Shown here piece after piece: positions 54,260 to 64,000 of a DNA stretch of 64,000 bases. The stretch covers positions 98,176-162,175 of the forward strand of contig SWBL01000080.1 of assembly GCA_024195585.1 (NCBI GenBank). Direction: 5' to 3'. The notes beneath the pieces were generated by a model, which was given only the letters and a program-made list of their open reading frames with translations, was not told where the DNA came from and made no database searches. Each line of letters starts with the position of its first letter. Position 1 is the stretch's first letter. This stretch comes from Aureobasidium sp. EXF-3400. Lineage: Eukaryota; Ascomycota; Dothideomycetes; Dothideales; Saccotheciaceae. A program made the translations under genes and the position numbers.

Positions 54260-54876
54260 GAGCTTTGTTGCTGCATCGTTATGATGTTGACTTTGCTTTG
54301 ACCATAAGAGGCAACTTACCCTGTTCGGCATGTCATTCATCATCTATACAGATCTCGAGGCTTGAAGTCTGTCACCAACGATCAAATCGTTCACAAGTCC
54401 GTCTATATGTCCTCTTCAAAGACGGTTTTTCGTCTTGTTTTAACCCTCGGCTTCTCACGGTTCGCTTCATCGATGTCTGTACAACAAATGGATTCCTCAA
54501 TAACGATATCTCTGCCTTCTTAGAAGAACAACTTCATCGACGTCGAAGTCAACTACGAAGATCTCTTTTTCACGCACACTAATCGGGCTGTGAGCTGTGA
54601 GCAGTCATCGCTCAGTTATACTCCATCAAGATCAGCTTCACGTTCGGCGACGGCTGGCGTGAACGTTATCATTGCCGAGTCAAAGTGGTCGGATTACGAT
54701 TAGATTGGAGGGCACTAACAGCTGTGGCGCGAACGACCTTCGATAGAACCTTCCATATTTCGTGGAAATCCAGCAATCAGCTCTAGGAGTACGATCATTC
54801 AGCTACTATATCTCGTGTCCCGCTCGCCGTCGTATCAAAGCGATCCAATATACCCCCTAGTTGTGCAGCGGAGACA
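54260..54876. other. Convergent spacer, no gene seen
   Basis: About 620 bp between RBR-2 and RBR-3, which converge here. Short frames only. Confidence 0.45.
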
Positions 54877-56271
54877 TCACAACCCAAACACTCTGCCACA
54901 CAGTCGCTGAATCTTGTGTCCGATCCTTTGAACTATCGAACTTGGTTGCTCACGACGTGCTCTCTGTGCTAGATTCCTCTCCGTCTGAGCTCTTTCTGTA
55001 TCGATGCGTTGATGAATTCGTGTCATCATTGCTGCGAAATTTTCGTCCTCGAGTCGCTGTCTCTGTTGGTATGATGTTTCGGAAGCGGGAGCCACTCCTC
55101 CTTCTGTCCTTGCTCTGGCTCTTCTGGTGGTGAATGCTACGAACTCTTTCTTGAAATCGTTTCGCTGCTTGGGTGCTCGTTGCGCTTTTTTTCTCTGTTT
55201 TCTCGCGGCACGATCTGTCAATCTGGAGCCGTATTCAAGCTCGGGGCAGCCATTACAAGAGTAAATGGGTCCTACGCAGTGGTAGCAAAAGTTGTATCCG
55301 CATAGACATTCGATCCTTGAACATCCGCTGATTCTTTCGCACATTTGGCCGCATCGTGTGCATCGCTGCCATTTCTCCTTGTGTGATTTGATGAGAACCT
55401 TTTGCTCGGTTTGATCTGGCAGTGGGCAATCATCACTCTCATGAGCAGCTCCTTTGCAGTCTGAGCATGTGTTGGTCTGGCATACTTCACAGTGCGCGAT
55501 GCGATTTTCGGTATCCTTGCGTGGTATGAAGGTGCTGCATTTGGTATTCGAGCAGTAGACACGATCCATAACTGCGGTTTCGAATTCCTCGATCAAGGAA
55601 GTCAGCCTCTGAATATCCTCATCCCGTAGGAAAGGCTTTGCGGTATCGAGTGAGATATTGCAACTAGTGTGATGACATCTAACTGGCCACTCAGTCTGGT
55701 TGCGTATTTTGGTGAATCTCCGTACTATGCATGAAGAGCACCAGTAGTGACCACAAGGCATAGATGTCGTGGATTTGTCTAACTCGGTCCAACAAGCTGT
55801 GCACTTTGATTGGACAGGCTGCTCCTCTTCAACGTTCACGGGGATCTGCAAGATACCGTTCTGTCTTGTATTGACAAGGAACCAGTCTGACGGCCACTTT
55901 GACGGATATTCTGGGGTGCGGCAGCTTGACCATCTAGACGCAGCGTGATCGATGTTGGGGGAGGGCTCTAGAGAGTTTTCAGAGATTGCTTCGGGTTTTG
56001 CACCATCGTTCCATTGTGAATCGACAACAGGGTAACTGCATCGTGGATCGTGATCCGTATTGCAGAAAGGCTCTGGAAAGTTGTGAGGGATTGCGTCGAT
56101 TCTAGATTCACTGTTCTGTTGTGCATCGACGGAGGCCCTATTCGGTAGAGTTCTTGGAACGCGGTAGCTTGTCCATGGAGATGCAGCGTAATCCATGTTG
56201 TAGAAGGTCGCAGGAGAGCTGTTGGCAAGACCTTTCGCTGGCACGTAACTTACGCTGGTATCGAAACACAT
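54877..56271 (-). CDS. Divergent RBR-type E3 ubiquitin ligase (RBR-3), 464 aa
   Basis: Single exon, ATG at 56271. The first approximately 140 residues contain three imperfect approximately 40-residue repeats, each starting near FYNMDYAASPW, FCNTDHDPRCS or SPNIDHAASRW, the first two ending IPHNFPEP and ISENSLEP. RING1 about 155-205 (CTACWTELDKSTTSMPCGHY, CSSCIVRRF); IBR about 228-275 (YCSNTKCSTFIPRKDTENRI, CEVCQTNTCSDCKGAAHESD); RING2 about 290-330 (QRCTRCGQMCERISGCSRIE, CLCGYNFCYHC). The presumed catalytic Cys of RING2 is present, but the usual Asn-His after it is Ser-Arg, so the activating His is absent. The C-tail is long, basic and helical (RKQRKKAQRAPKQR). Activity may be altered. Convergent with RBR-2. 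Confidence 0.85.
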   Translation of the reverse strand: MCFDTSVSYVPAKGLANSSPATFYNMDYAASPWTSYRVPRTLPNRASVDAQQNSESRIDAIPHNFPEPFCNTDHDPRCSYPVVDSQWNDGAKPEAISENSLEPSPNIDHAASRWSSCRTPEYPSKWPSDWFLVNTRQNGILQIPVNVEEEQPVQSKCTACWTELDKSTTSMPCGHYWCSSCIVRRFTKIRNQTEWPVRCHHTSCNISLDTAKPFLRDEDIQRLTSLIEEFETAVMDRVYCSNTKCSTFIPRKDTENRIAHCEVCQTNTCSDCKGAAHESDDCPLPDQTEQKVLIKSHKEKWQRCTRCGQMCERISGCSRIECLCGYNFCYHCVGPIYSCNGCPELEYGSRLTDRAARKQRKKAQRAPKQRNDFKKEFVAFTTRRARARTEGGVAPASETSYQQRQRLEDENFAAMMTRIHQRIDTERAQTERNLAQRARREQPSSIVQRIGHKIQRLCGRVFGL

Positions 56272-59152
56272 CAAGCTTGCCGCCTCTCATAATATACCTA
56301 GAACAACATCGCTCCCACACCGAGCAACATCACTACAAGACCAATACTAAACGTCTTGCAAGAAATGTTCAGAGCAAGGTAGCAAAAAACCATTTCTGGA
56401 CAAAACCTCTTCCAACATTCCTTGATCTTAGGGTACCAGATAGCGGTTACTGGCGACCGACAGGTTGGCATATACCTTAGCCCTACACGGCGGAACTCGG
56501 GGAGGTTTTATTACCCGGTAATAATGGGTGTGGCCGCTACACCACCCGAAAACTAGACAGGATTAGTTTCGCGGCTGGCCAGACCACTAGACTAAACCGA
56601 CTGCCATCATCGATTCCTTATTACCACCTGCCACCTGAAGATCAGAAGTATATAAGGGTTCAGAAGATGAAACTTGATATTTGGTGCAATGCAGTGCTTA
56701 GCCCCTGAATAATATGCTCATGCGAGTGAACAAAGGCCATCTGACTTCTTTGCTCGAATGACGCGCTGCCCTGCCCAAATATATTCTCGTCGTGTAGTTG
56801 TCGTGTCAAGCGTTTCGCCTCCTATCACAATACGCCCAACTTGTCAGACAAGCACTTCATCTATCAAGCGACATCATGTGTTCATCGCTAACTTCTAGCC
56901 TGAACTCTAACCAAGCTATACCTGTTACACTGCCGAATAAATTTCGAAATCGACCTGTTCAGACCAAACTCGAATGTGATATCCTCTTTGCTCCAGACAT
57001 GGTAGCATCAACTCAGGGTTCAGAGAACAAACTTCAACTCGCTCGTACTCTAAGCACTGAGCTGGCAACGAATGCTTGGTCAGAGTAAAGAAGAGGCCGA
57101 AGAACATGATAAAGTGTAGGGATACTGGAAGACTGTCTACCGGTGAGTCAACATCACACAAGACTGAGTTTGGGAACATTTGACCTCTTCCGTCAAACAT
57201 GTGTCTCCATGGGACACGACTATCGATGTAGATCACTACTATCACTACAGGTCGGACAGATAGCAAATCATCAATCTCGTGGGAAAACTGATGTTAGACC
57301 AGTGGTTTATGTCGGGGGCTATTTAGGGTGTAGTATCAACTTCATTACTGGACAGGAACGCAATATACTACCAGAACAAAGGATTTGAACACAAAGACAT
57401 TCCAAAAACCCGACTCATTTCAGCGATATCGGGATCCTGAAGCTGTGATACAAAAGGGGTTGCCAACGACAAAGTAACAACAACAATATCGCGGTCCAGA
57501 AGCGTGGATCTATCTAGCTCTGTGTTCTCATCTGCTGTGTTTTCCCCAAACGGCAAAACTATGCCCTTCGAGTAATATGGTAGACATGGATACCTAGAAG
57601 AGAAACCCAAAGTCAGGATCGGCCACCTCCGATACTCGACTGCGGATGAACGCGCTGATATACCACTTTATGACCAGGCTGAAGGCTCGTTCTTGTTGTT
57701 AGAGTACAAGTACATCGCTTCACACGGGTAGACTCGGCGAGCCTTGTTCACGAACATTTTCCGGAGCCGCCTGAATACATTTTATCTCCCATTCGTGACC
57801 AGATATCTGGGTCCTCCGTTTCCATGTCTTTTTTTGGCCATTGGACGAGCGAACAATTTTCTGCCGCATGTGGCAGATTTCGGCATTCCGGCGGTGTGGA
57901 ACAAGTTGCCTACTCTCGAACTTCTTGTAATGTGGCGCTGCGACTCCGGTGGCTGGTTCGAGACTTGTTGAGAACAAGGCGATATTTGTTGCATCTGATC
58001 AGTTGTAGTACCTAAGGCCATGGACTGAGCCATGGTGATGGATGGCCACTCGATCATGGGTTGTGTGGTATATCTCAAGGGATATTGCTGCCTGACCAAC
58101 AGAAGAGAGACCGAGACACACCTACTATATCAAAAAAGGCGAGAGGAGGAGTCGGTGACCCTCTACCAAATGAGACCAGGAGATCATACCCAGTGTGAGG
58201 GTCATTGGGTGAAGGGCAAGCGATTGAGATGAGGTGGCAAAGTAATGAAATCGAGCAAAACTTGTTTGCGAGTACACCATTACATGCACCACGTGCTAGG
58301 AAAGAACAATCAGTACACAGTGAAACCGATCGCCGTACTCGATAACCGAAATGTTGACCAATGACCTTACTGATATAGGATATGGACCAATGATAGTCAA
58401 GGAAGTAAGCAGATGTCGCCATTATTTGCGTATCTGGCAGTCTTGCTTATCCGATATAGGCAAATCATGAGTATGCACAACACTCGGCAAGTAAGCGAAG
58501 AGCTCAAGAAGGCGGACGACCAGGGAGCCTGACTCTCGAGAGATCAGGCAGACATTCGCAACTTGCCAACACACTGCGCATCCAGCGAGAGAAAGCCAAC
58601 GACATGCCGAGTCTTGAGATTGTGATCAAAGCGTTTTCGTCGGACAAGATAGAGAGATTGTCAAATTTTGCGTAATAGTGACAAAGCTGAGCCTGTCCGG
58701 CGAGGTGGAAGAAATCACCAGCCACCGATTGTTCTCGACAGCTGACAAACCATACCACAGACGCGTTTACCGCTAGATCTGTGCATGGGTTCGCAGGCTG
58801 GGTGATGTGTTTTCGATGACACTACAGCCGTGGATGCAGGTACCGATGCAATATAACTGGTCACCTCGAGTCTCGTACCATGTACCGAGCGGGGAACACA
58901 CCGCCAGTTGTATCAGTATGGCTCATCATCTTGTGGATACTGTATGAAGAGCAGTAAAGATTTGAGAACAGTCGAAAATATCAAACAATATGATAGTAAT
59001 AACAGTACTAGAAGAAGGCATTACAGTGAGCAATAGCAACGCCTGAATAAGCATTACAGCTGCATACAGCATTAGGGTATCAGTTCCCAGCCAAAACGCC
59101 AGAACAGAACAGGTCATCGAATCATAAAGTCGTGATCGGCGTGAGAATGGAA
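56272..59152. other. Gene-poor 2.9-kb stretch
   Basis: No convincing gene on either strand. A 70-codon ATG frame at 56879-57088 has no recognisable feature. A 17-bp inverted repeat lies at 56508-56524. This may be promoter plus non-coding sequence or decayed gene remains. Confidence 0.4.
56508..56524. repeat. Perfect inverted repeat TTATTACC-C-GGTAATAA
   Basis: Two 8-bp complementary arms around one C, about 240 bp upstream of the RBR-3 start. It could be a dimeric transcription-factor site, or chance. Confidence 0.6.
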
Positions 59153-59974
59153 CTACCGGCGTGCTCTCGAATCCTCTTCCGCCCAGGTAGGTCTCCTCTC
59201 CTGTGTACGGTACCTGTGTTCGCGGACGTTGATCTCCCCTTCGACATCTGCAGCTCGGTGGCGTTCTCGATCCCTTCTGTCTTCGTGACGGTACTCTGAG
59301 CGAGTTTCTCTGTAGCCGTGTCTATGCTGGCGGTCTTGATCATGATATCTGCTCTCACGAGGCTCCTCCTGACGGTACCTGTCTCTTCGATGGTGGTTGT
59401 CTCTACGAGCTGCCTCAACGACGACTTCGGCGCTGCTGGATCTGTGGGGTTCATCGTTGCGGCGATTGCTATCGTTGTGAACTCTGACACGAGGTCTTTG
59501 CTCCTCTTCTTGTCGGCGAGCATGACGGATGGCGGCAGACTCTTCCAAAACACGAAGTTGTTCTCGGAGGTAGGTGTATGTGTGAGGGATTTCGACTTGC
59601 GAAGGTCTCCTGAAACGGGTGTATCTTTCGAAGACCTTGCCCTTCTGCATGTAGATGGTTTCGGCGATGCGTTTTGACAGGTGGTTTCCTTTGTGGCACA
59701 ATGGAGCACCTGCCTGCCATCGCTTGTATGGGGAGATGCATTGGTGACATGCACGAGAGTGGGTCTCAAAATCGAACAAGAGCCATGCCTCCTCGGAGGT
59801 CAGAGGTCTTGAGAAGCCGGTGACGATTGAGGAAGTATCTGAGAAGCGTACTTCTTTTGGCGAAGGAGGAGAAGAAGGTTGAACAGCAGGAGCAGCAGTA
59901 GGCATGTTGTTTCTTGTTCTGATGGGAATAGATTGATTGACCATAGTGGCCAGTCCTGGAGTAAGTCTCGTCAT
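59153..59974 (-). CDS. Conserved fungal protein of unknown function with a Cys-containing core, 273 aa
   Basis: Single exon; ATG at 59974, a second at 59944. After a short polar N-part with KEVRFSDTSSIVTGFSRPL comes the conserved core about 60-140: LTSEEAWLLFDFETHSRACH, CISPYKRW, APLCHKGNHLSKRIAETIYM, VEIPHTYTYLREQLRVLEE. The spacing of Cys and His (CHQC, LCHKGNH) could fit a metal site. The last approximately 120 residues are extremely rich in Arg, His, Asp and Glu (YRQEEPRESRYHDQDRQHRH), low complexity. I know the core pattern (EEAWLLFDFETHxxxC...LCxxG) from fungal genomes but no function. Confidence 0.7.
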   Translation of the reverse strand: MTRLTPGLATMVNQSIPIRTRNNMPTAAPAVQPSSPPSPKEVRFSDTSSIVTGFSRPLTSEEAWLLFDFETHSRACHQCISPYKRWQAGAPLCHKGNHLSKRIAETIYMQKGKVFERYTRFRRPSQVEIPHTYTYLREQLRVLEESAAIRHARRQEEEQRPRVRVHNDSNRRNDEPHRSSSAEVVVEAARRDNHHRRDRYRQEEPRESRYHDQDRQHRHGYRETRSEYRHEDRRDRERHRAADVEGEINVREHRYRTQERRPTWAEEDSRARR

Positions 59975-61764
59975 GAGGATGTTTGGAGTGGACTTGTTTG
60001 GTTTGTGTTGGAAGTAAAGCAAGTTGTTGATGGGAAGTGTTTGTTGAAGGAAGGCGAGTGGGGTGTTTACTTATAGTCGGCAGGTGTGGAAGGAGAGAGT
60101 GGGGAAGGAGGGAAGAACGATGGACAGACTGTGAGACTTTTACTTATAACAACAATGTGGGAGGAACGATTGTCTGCCTGAATTGTGCACAACTCATCGA
60201 GGTCAATTACGTGGCAACCATACCATACCGAAAGGGGACGCCGAAAGGCTGCGGCGACGTATGGCTATGCATTGCGACACACTGCCGCAAGCTTGGGGTG
60301 GATGCATGGAGCTGCGCTAGAAGAGCTTGAAGATGGATTAACAAGAAACCTTGATTGCGATCCAAGAGTTCGGGAAGGCTGAGAATCGCAAAAGGTAGAC
60401 CGTCAATCCGTAAACGAGCTGCCTTGCCCTTCTTGGCCCGCGCGGGAGGCAGCGTCGTGACTCACTGCTACATGCAAAAGGAGTCTCGTGAACGCATGTG
60501 CTTCAGGAACAGCGCGCCGAGACAGGGTTGGCATGGCCTTTGAGGACCTCAGCTCGTGAATTGACCAATTGCTGACGTGGAGGTGACTGGGATGAGGTGG
60601 TGACCTTGCGGCTCGATAATCCGGTGAAGGAAGCTTGGCTGCGGGGGCACAATTGTCAATTGAGGCTCGGTTTGCAACGGACAACTGCGCCTTGCACCGC
60701 AGTTTGCAGACTCGACGACGATTGCTGTCGCGGACAGAATGGCTGCGGGACCTCCGCATCCGCGGCCCGATCTGAGATGTTGTAGAGAGACAACGTGCTG
60801 GGCGTGGTTTGTCGCGGGTAGCGGCACGCGCTTCCTGTGCTTCGGGGAAACTGAGAGCAGTGTCACTGCGAACGACCGAGCGAGCGGAGTCGTACGCAGC
60901 GGTGAATCAAGGCGGCTGAGATGGATACATGGTCAGGATACCTGCCTGACATTTGGTACATACAAGAGTACGGCTTGGATCTGAGGACTTTGACATGTGT
61001 GCCGGCACGGGAATCACGGTGGTGCAGACATTTGGCTCTTGGCCAAATGATGTCAAAGGTTTTGGGAAGAAATCAAAGGCATTGTTTGAGCATGTGCAAG
61101 AAGACGGCATGGCGATTGGGATTTCAGACAAGGCGGACGTGTGGTCAGAGTCAGTTGTCGTGTGAACGTGATTGCGAGATGGTGCCTAAAGCTGGTGCAA
61201 CAGTGCAACTTTGGGCTGAGTTTCGAGTGAAGCATTGATAGGGTTCAAGTAACACTGGGTGTCCTTACGAGAGCGAGGCTATCAGGTGAGGTGTTCCGTG
61301 ATTGATTTTCCATCAGAGTGTTTGGAGGGCCACAAACTCCCAAGAGTGTCTCAATGCTTCATGACAGTATACTGTTGATTCTTGACTACGGTCTCGTCTT
61401 ATATAAACATGTCTTGACAGTCAATGCTCTTGAATATGCAGGTCTTGGTGGTGACGATGTTGGATAAAGGCAAGGCTGGTGATGAGATGTGGGGAAGAAG
61501 AGGTTCAGCGGTTGACAGCAACGGTCGTACTTTGGACCGTGACTTGCAACTTGATTTGATGCTTCATCGTCAATAGAATCGCTTTCGGAAGCTGGACAAA
61601 CACAGCAGGCTTCGATTCATATGGTTATTTGGACAATATCAAGGCTTCCACGACGACGACGACAAGACAATAGACCATGATCGCCCCTACATAAGGACTC
61701 GACCACCCGCCGAGACAGCGAAGACAGTAGAGGAAAAGACGGACTTGAGAGTCGCCAAAGCGCC
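59975..61764. other. Divergent intergenic region, no gene seen
   Basis: About 1.8 kb between two divergent starts. Short frames with non-ATG starts, none protein-like. Holds both promoters. Confidence 0.4.
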
Positions 61765-63555
61765 ATGGACACATACATGGGCACGCCTTCCAAGAGACGA
61801 TCCATCTCAGACGCTACGGCCACGGCTGCAAGACTTCAGCCCTCACCACTTCTGACGAGTCGGTTGCCGAGCGCGACAAAGGATGACAGCCTGCTGGACA
61901 CTTCACCACAGACGCCCAAGCGGCCTGACTTCTTAGCCAGAGGACTGTCGCTGCAGATGCCACCCAAGACGACGGCGACGACAGCTACGACCTCGATGGC
62001 CGCTCCCAATACCATCCAACGCGTGCCGCTATCTCCTCAACTTGATCCTCAGACATCCTACGCCTCTCCTCAGACCTCTCTGCCGCGGCATTCGCGTGGT
62101 CTAGATTTTTCCAGAGCCTGCACCAATCTTCACCACTCGACGCTAGCCGACAATCCTTCTCCCAGCTCGTCCCCAATCATGACTGCCCGCAAGCCCAGCG
62201 TGAACAGCATGATGCTCGACTCGCCAAACCTCTGGCCTCAAGGTCAAGCCGACCGCAGTGCCGTCAGTAGTAGCGTGGGTAGTATCAGCATGCTTGCCGA
62301 TGAAGATAGCGACGACAGTACCAGCGACGATGATGTGATGGATGACTTGGACGACCAAATCCTTACAACTCCGCAGCTTCGGAAAACTGCCAACCCACAA
62401 GCCGCAACTCCTTTTGGCGGCCACAGCACTATCATGTGGAGCAACAACTTCTCCCCCGCCCACGCCAGTCTGATGAAGACTTTTCAACGTAGTCGTCTGA
62501 AGAAGGGTCGAAGCAGAAAGAGTTCGAGTAGTGCCAGCAACAACTCGGCCATGCCTAGTCCACGCACCACTTCGCCGCCGCCCCTGCGCAGTATTGAGGG
62601 CTCTGCTCACTTTGGCTGGCCGCGTCTCCGGGAGACCAGGCCTGAGCACCCTTCTCTCTCATCCGGTAACGACAGTGGAGACGAAGCTGTTGCTGCATCC
62701 TCGGTCCCTGGTGTTGTTCGCCGCGCTGTCACTCGTCGGGGTAACTTGCTTGTAAGTCATTGTCCATCTTTCTCATCGCCGAACTGGCTAACTTCTCCTT
62801 AGCCAAAGACAAAAAACTTTGCACGCATTCGTGCCGCCTTGCTTGAGGAGTCTGCTCCTGTTGACAGCGAAGTCCGTCGTGAAGCAGAGACCATGCGTCA
62901 AGTCCACAACCATGATCCTGTCCCTGATCTCGAAGGTCCATCCCCTGGTCCCTCATCCTCACAACCCAATGTCAACCCTAACGATCCCAACGACCCACAA
63001 CCCGACACCACAAACAACAATCCCATCAGCTTTAACCTTCATGCTCATCGTAACTCGGGTGGCGTTGACTATTGGCATAAGCTCGAGAATGAGTTGCACG
63101 CGCCCCCTCCGCCGTCCTTCCCTACGAGAGGCAGCTCATCACTCTCTGGTGACATTACTATGGACTCACCTGCTGACAGCGCCCTGCGCTCAGCTTCTGT
63201 CATCAGCATGAATGAACCATCTGCTGCTTCAGAAACCGATACCCAGAACTCTACCTACACAAGTCAAGACGCTCTTCGCAGGCCCTTTGGTAAACGTCGC
63301 CGCGATGATGATTTTGATATGCAGAGTTTCAAGCGCAGAGCTGTCAGCCCTAGCATGAGTGTGCACGGTAACAGCCCGGTCGTTGCATCCCCCGTTGCTT
63401 CTGCTGCCGCACGCAACCAGGGTCTACCCAAGGATGGTGCTCCGCTCGAGAAAAGTACCAGTGGTGGGAACAGCAATAACACTGCTCCTCGAAGGATAGG
63501 TCTGCAGGGTATGGTCGACACAAACGAAGGTATCATGAGGATGAGCATTGAGTAG
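61765..63555 (+). CDS. Conserved Ser/Pro-rich fungal protein, probably nuclear, 579 aa
   Basis: Two exons, 61765-62751 and 62803-63555, phase 0 (donor GTAAGT, GCTAAC branch, acceptor TTAG); the start is in CGCCATGG context. The protein is mostly disordered with many Ser/Thr-Pro sites (LDTSPQTPKRPDF, SPNLWPQG), so it is a plausible phosphoprotein. Conserved blocks: TPKRPDFLARGLSLQMP; an acidic stretch DEDSDDSTSDDDVMDDLDD; TPFGGHSTIMWSNNFSPAHA followed by a basic patch (RLKKGRSRK); and across the intron VTRRGNLLPKTKNFARIRAA with EVRREAETMRQV. A putative nuclear signal GKRRRDDD is near 490. I recognise the blocks as shared among ascomycetes but cannot name the protein; a cell-cycle or transcription role is only inference. 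Confidence 0.75.
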
Positions 63556-64000
63556 TAATCTTGCTCTCCTTCAATGATCCTTGACTCTTCTTGGCTGATT
63601 TCGCGTTTGCCCTTGGTGTCATCAAGGCATCTCTTTCTTTGTTTGTTTTTCCTTCTCTTTCTGTCGATCGCTTTTCTGGTTGGCTTAGGTTCATAGCGTG
63701 CGGCGTTGGGGTTTTCGGTATCTGCTTTCTGACGCTTTGCCATGCAAGGCTGTCACCACCGATTCAATACAATAGGTCTCGACATTATACGTATTTCTCT
63801 TTCCTCTTGAGTTCTACCCATTGCCTCAGATTCATGCAACATCGTACACACCGATGAGCTTTAAACCAAAAAGGCTGCACCTTCGGTTGAATGTCGGCTT
63901 CTCTGTGATTGCCAAAGGAACTTGATTTTTTAGACTACTGGCGCACGGCATGGTTATATACACAATCCGCCAAGAAGAGCCTTGGCTCCGGCATCGCAAT
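63556..64000. other. 3' flank at the window end
   Basis: About 445 bp downstream of the last gene; T/C-rich. No feature seen. Confidence 0.4.

Noticed and set aside
56879..57088. 70-codon ATG frame upstream of RBR-3
   Set aside because: Plain composition, no signal peptide, membrane segment or promoter element; could be an orphan gene but not supportable.

Overview
The window is nuclear DNA of a filamentous ascomycete (Pezizomycotina; Dothideomycetes is my weak guess). Protein genes lie 0.2-3 kb apart on both strands with no operons. Introns are about 50-75 nt with GTAAGT/GTGAGT-like donors and CTAAC/CTGAC-like branch sites. One tRNA-Ile(AAU) has an intron. The protein set is typically fungal: Git1-type MFS permease, Sng1/DUF3533 protein, Kex2-processed secreted proteins, heme-thiolate peroxidase, DNA polymerase kappa, Swr1 and RBR ubiquitin ligases. 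I see no prokaryotic, viral or transposon gene, no CRISPR array and no rRNA.

Layout. 0.3-18 kb: atypical protein kinase, Git1-like permease, aquaglyceroporin with a long acidic N-tail, secreted cysteine-rich protein, Sng1-like membrane protein, F-box protein, unknown membrane protein divergent from an alpha/beta hydrolase, then tRNA-Ile. 19-25 kb: Dsk2/ubiquilin divergent from a quinone oxidoreductase, an F-box-like protein, and an isocitrate-lyase/PEP-mutase-family enzyme. 25.7-28.2 kb: two small TATA-driven membrane peptides either side of a BTB gene, and a 27-bp tandem repeat. 28.8-41 kb: secreted heme-thiolate peroxidase, a coiled-coil protein divergent from DNA polymerase kappa, and a paralogue of the secreted cysteine-rich protein. 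41.3-47.6 kb: SWR1 divergent from a complex I subunit. 48-56.3 kb: a cluster of three different RBR-type E3 ligases and a chimeric protein (RBR-type N-terminal leader, CUE-like segment, C-terminal MLLE/PABC domain). 59-63.6 kb: two conserved fungal proteins of unknown function.

The 48-56 kb cluster is the most interesting part. The chimera and the first RBR gene share an N-terminal leader down to the DNA level. The chimera has an apparent frame break and a 14-codon duplication inside its MLLE domain. The second RBR gene has an A instead of G at the first base of a splice donor whose position is conserved in the first RBR gene. The third carries a three-fold N-terminal repeat and lacks the usual histidine next to its RING2 catalytic cysteine. 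This looks like a locally expanding, fast-evolving ubiquitin-ligase family. That the members act together is only inference.

In this genome ATG starts had to be chosen separately from open-frame limits, and introns were placed by eye from consensus and protein continuity. Where an intron keeps the frame open (in the quinone oxidoreductase and RBR-2), simple ORF reading would retain it.
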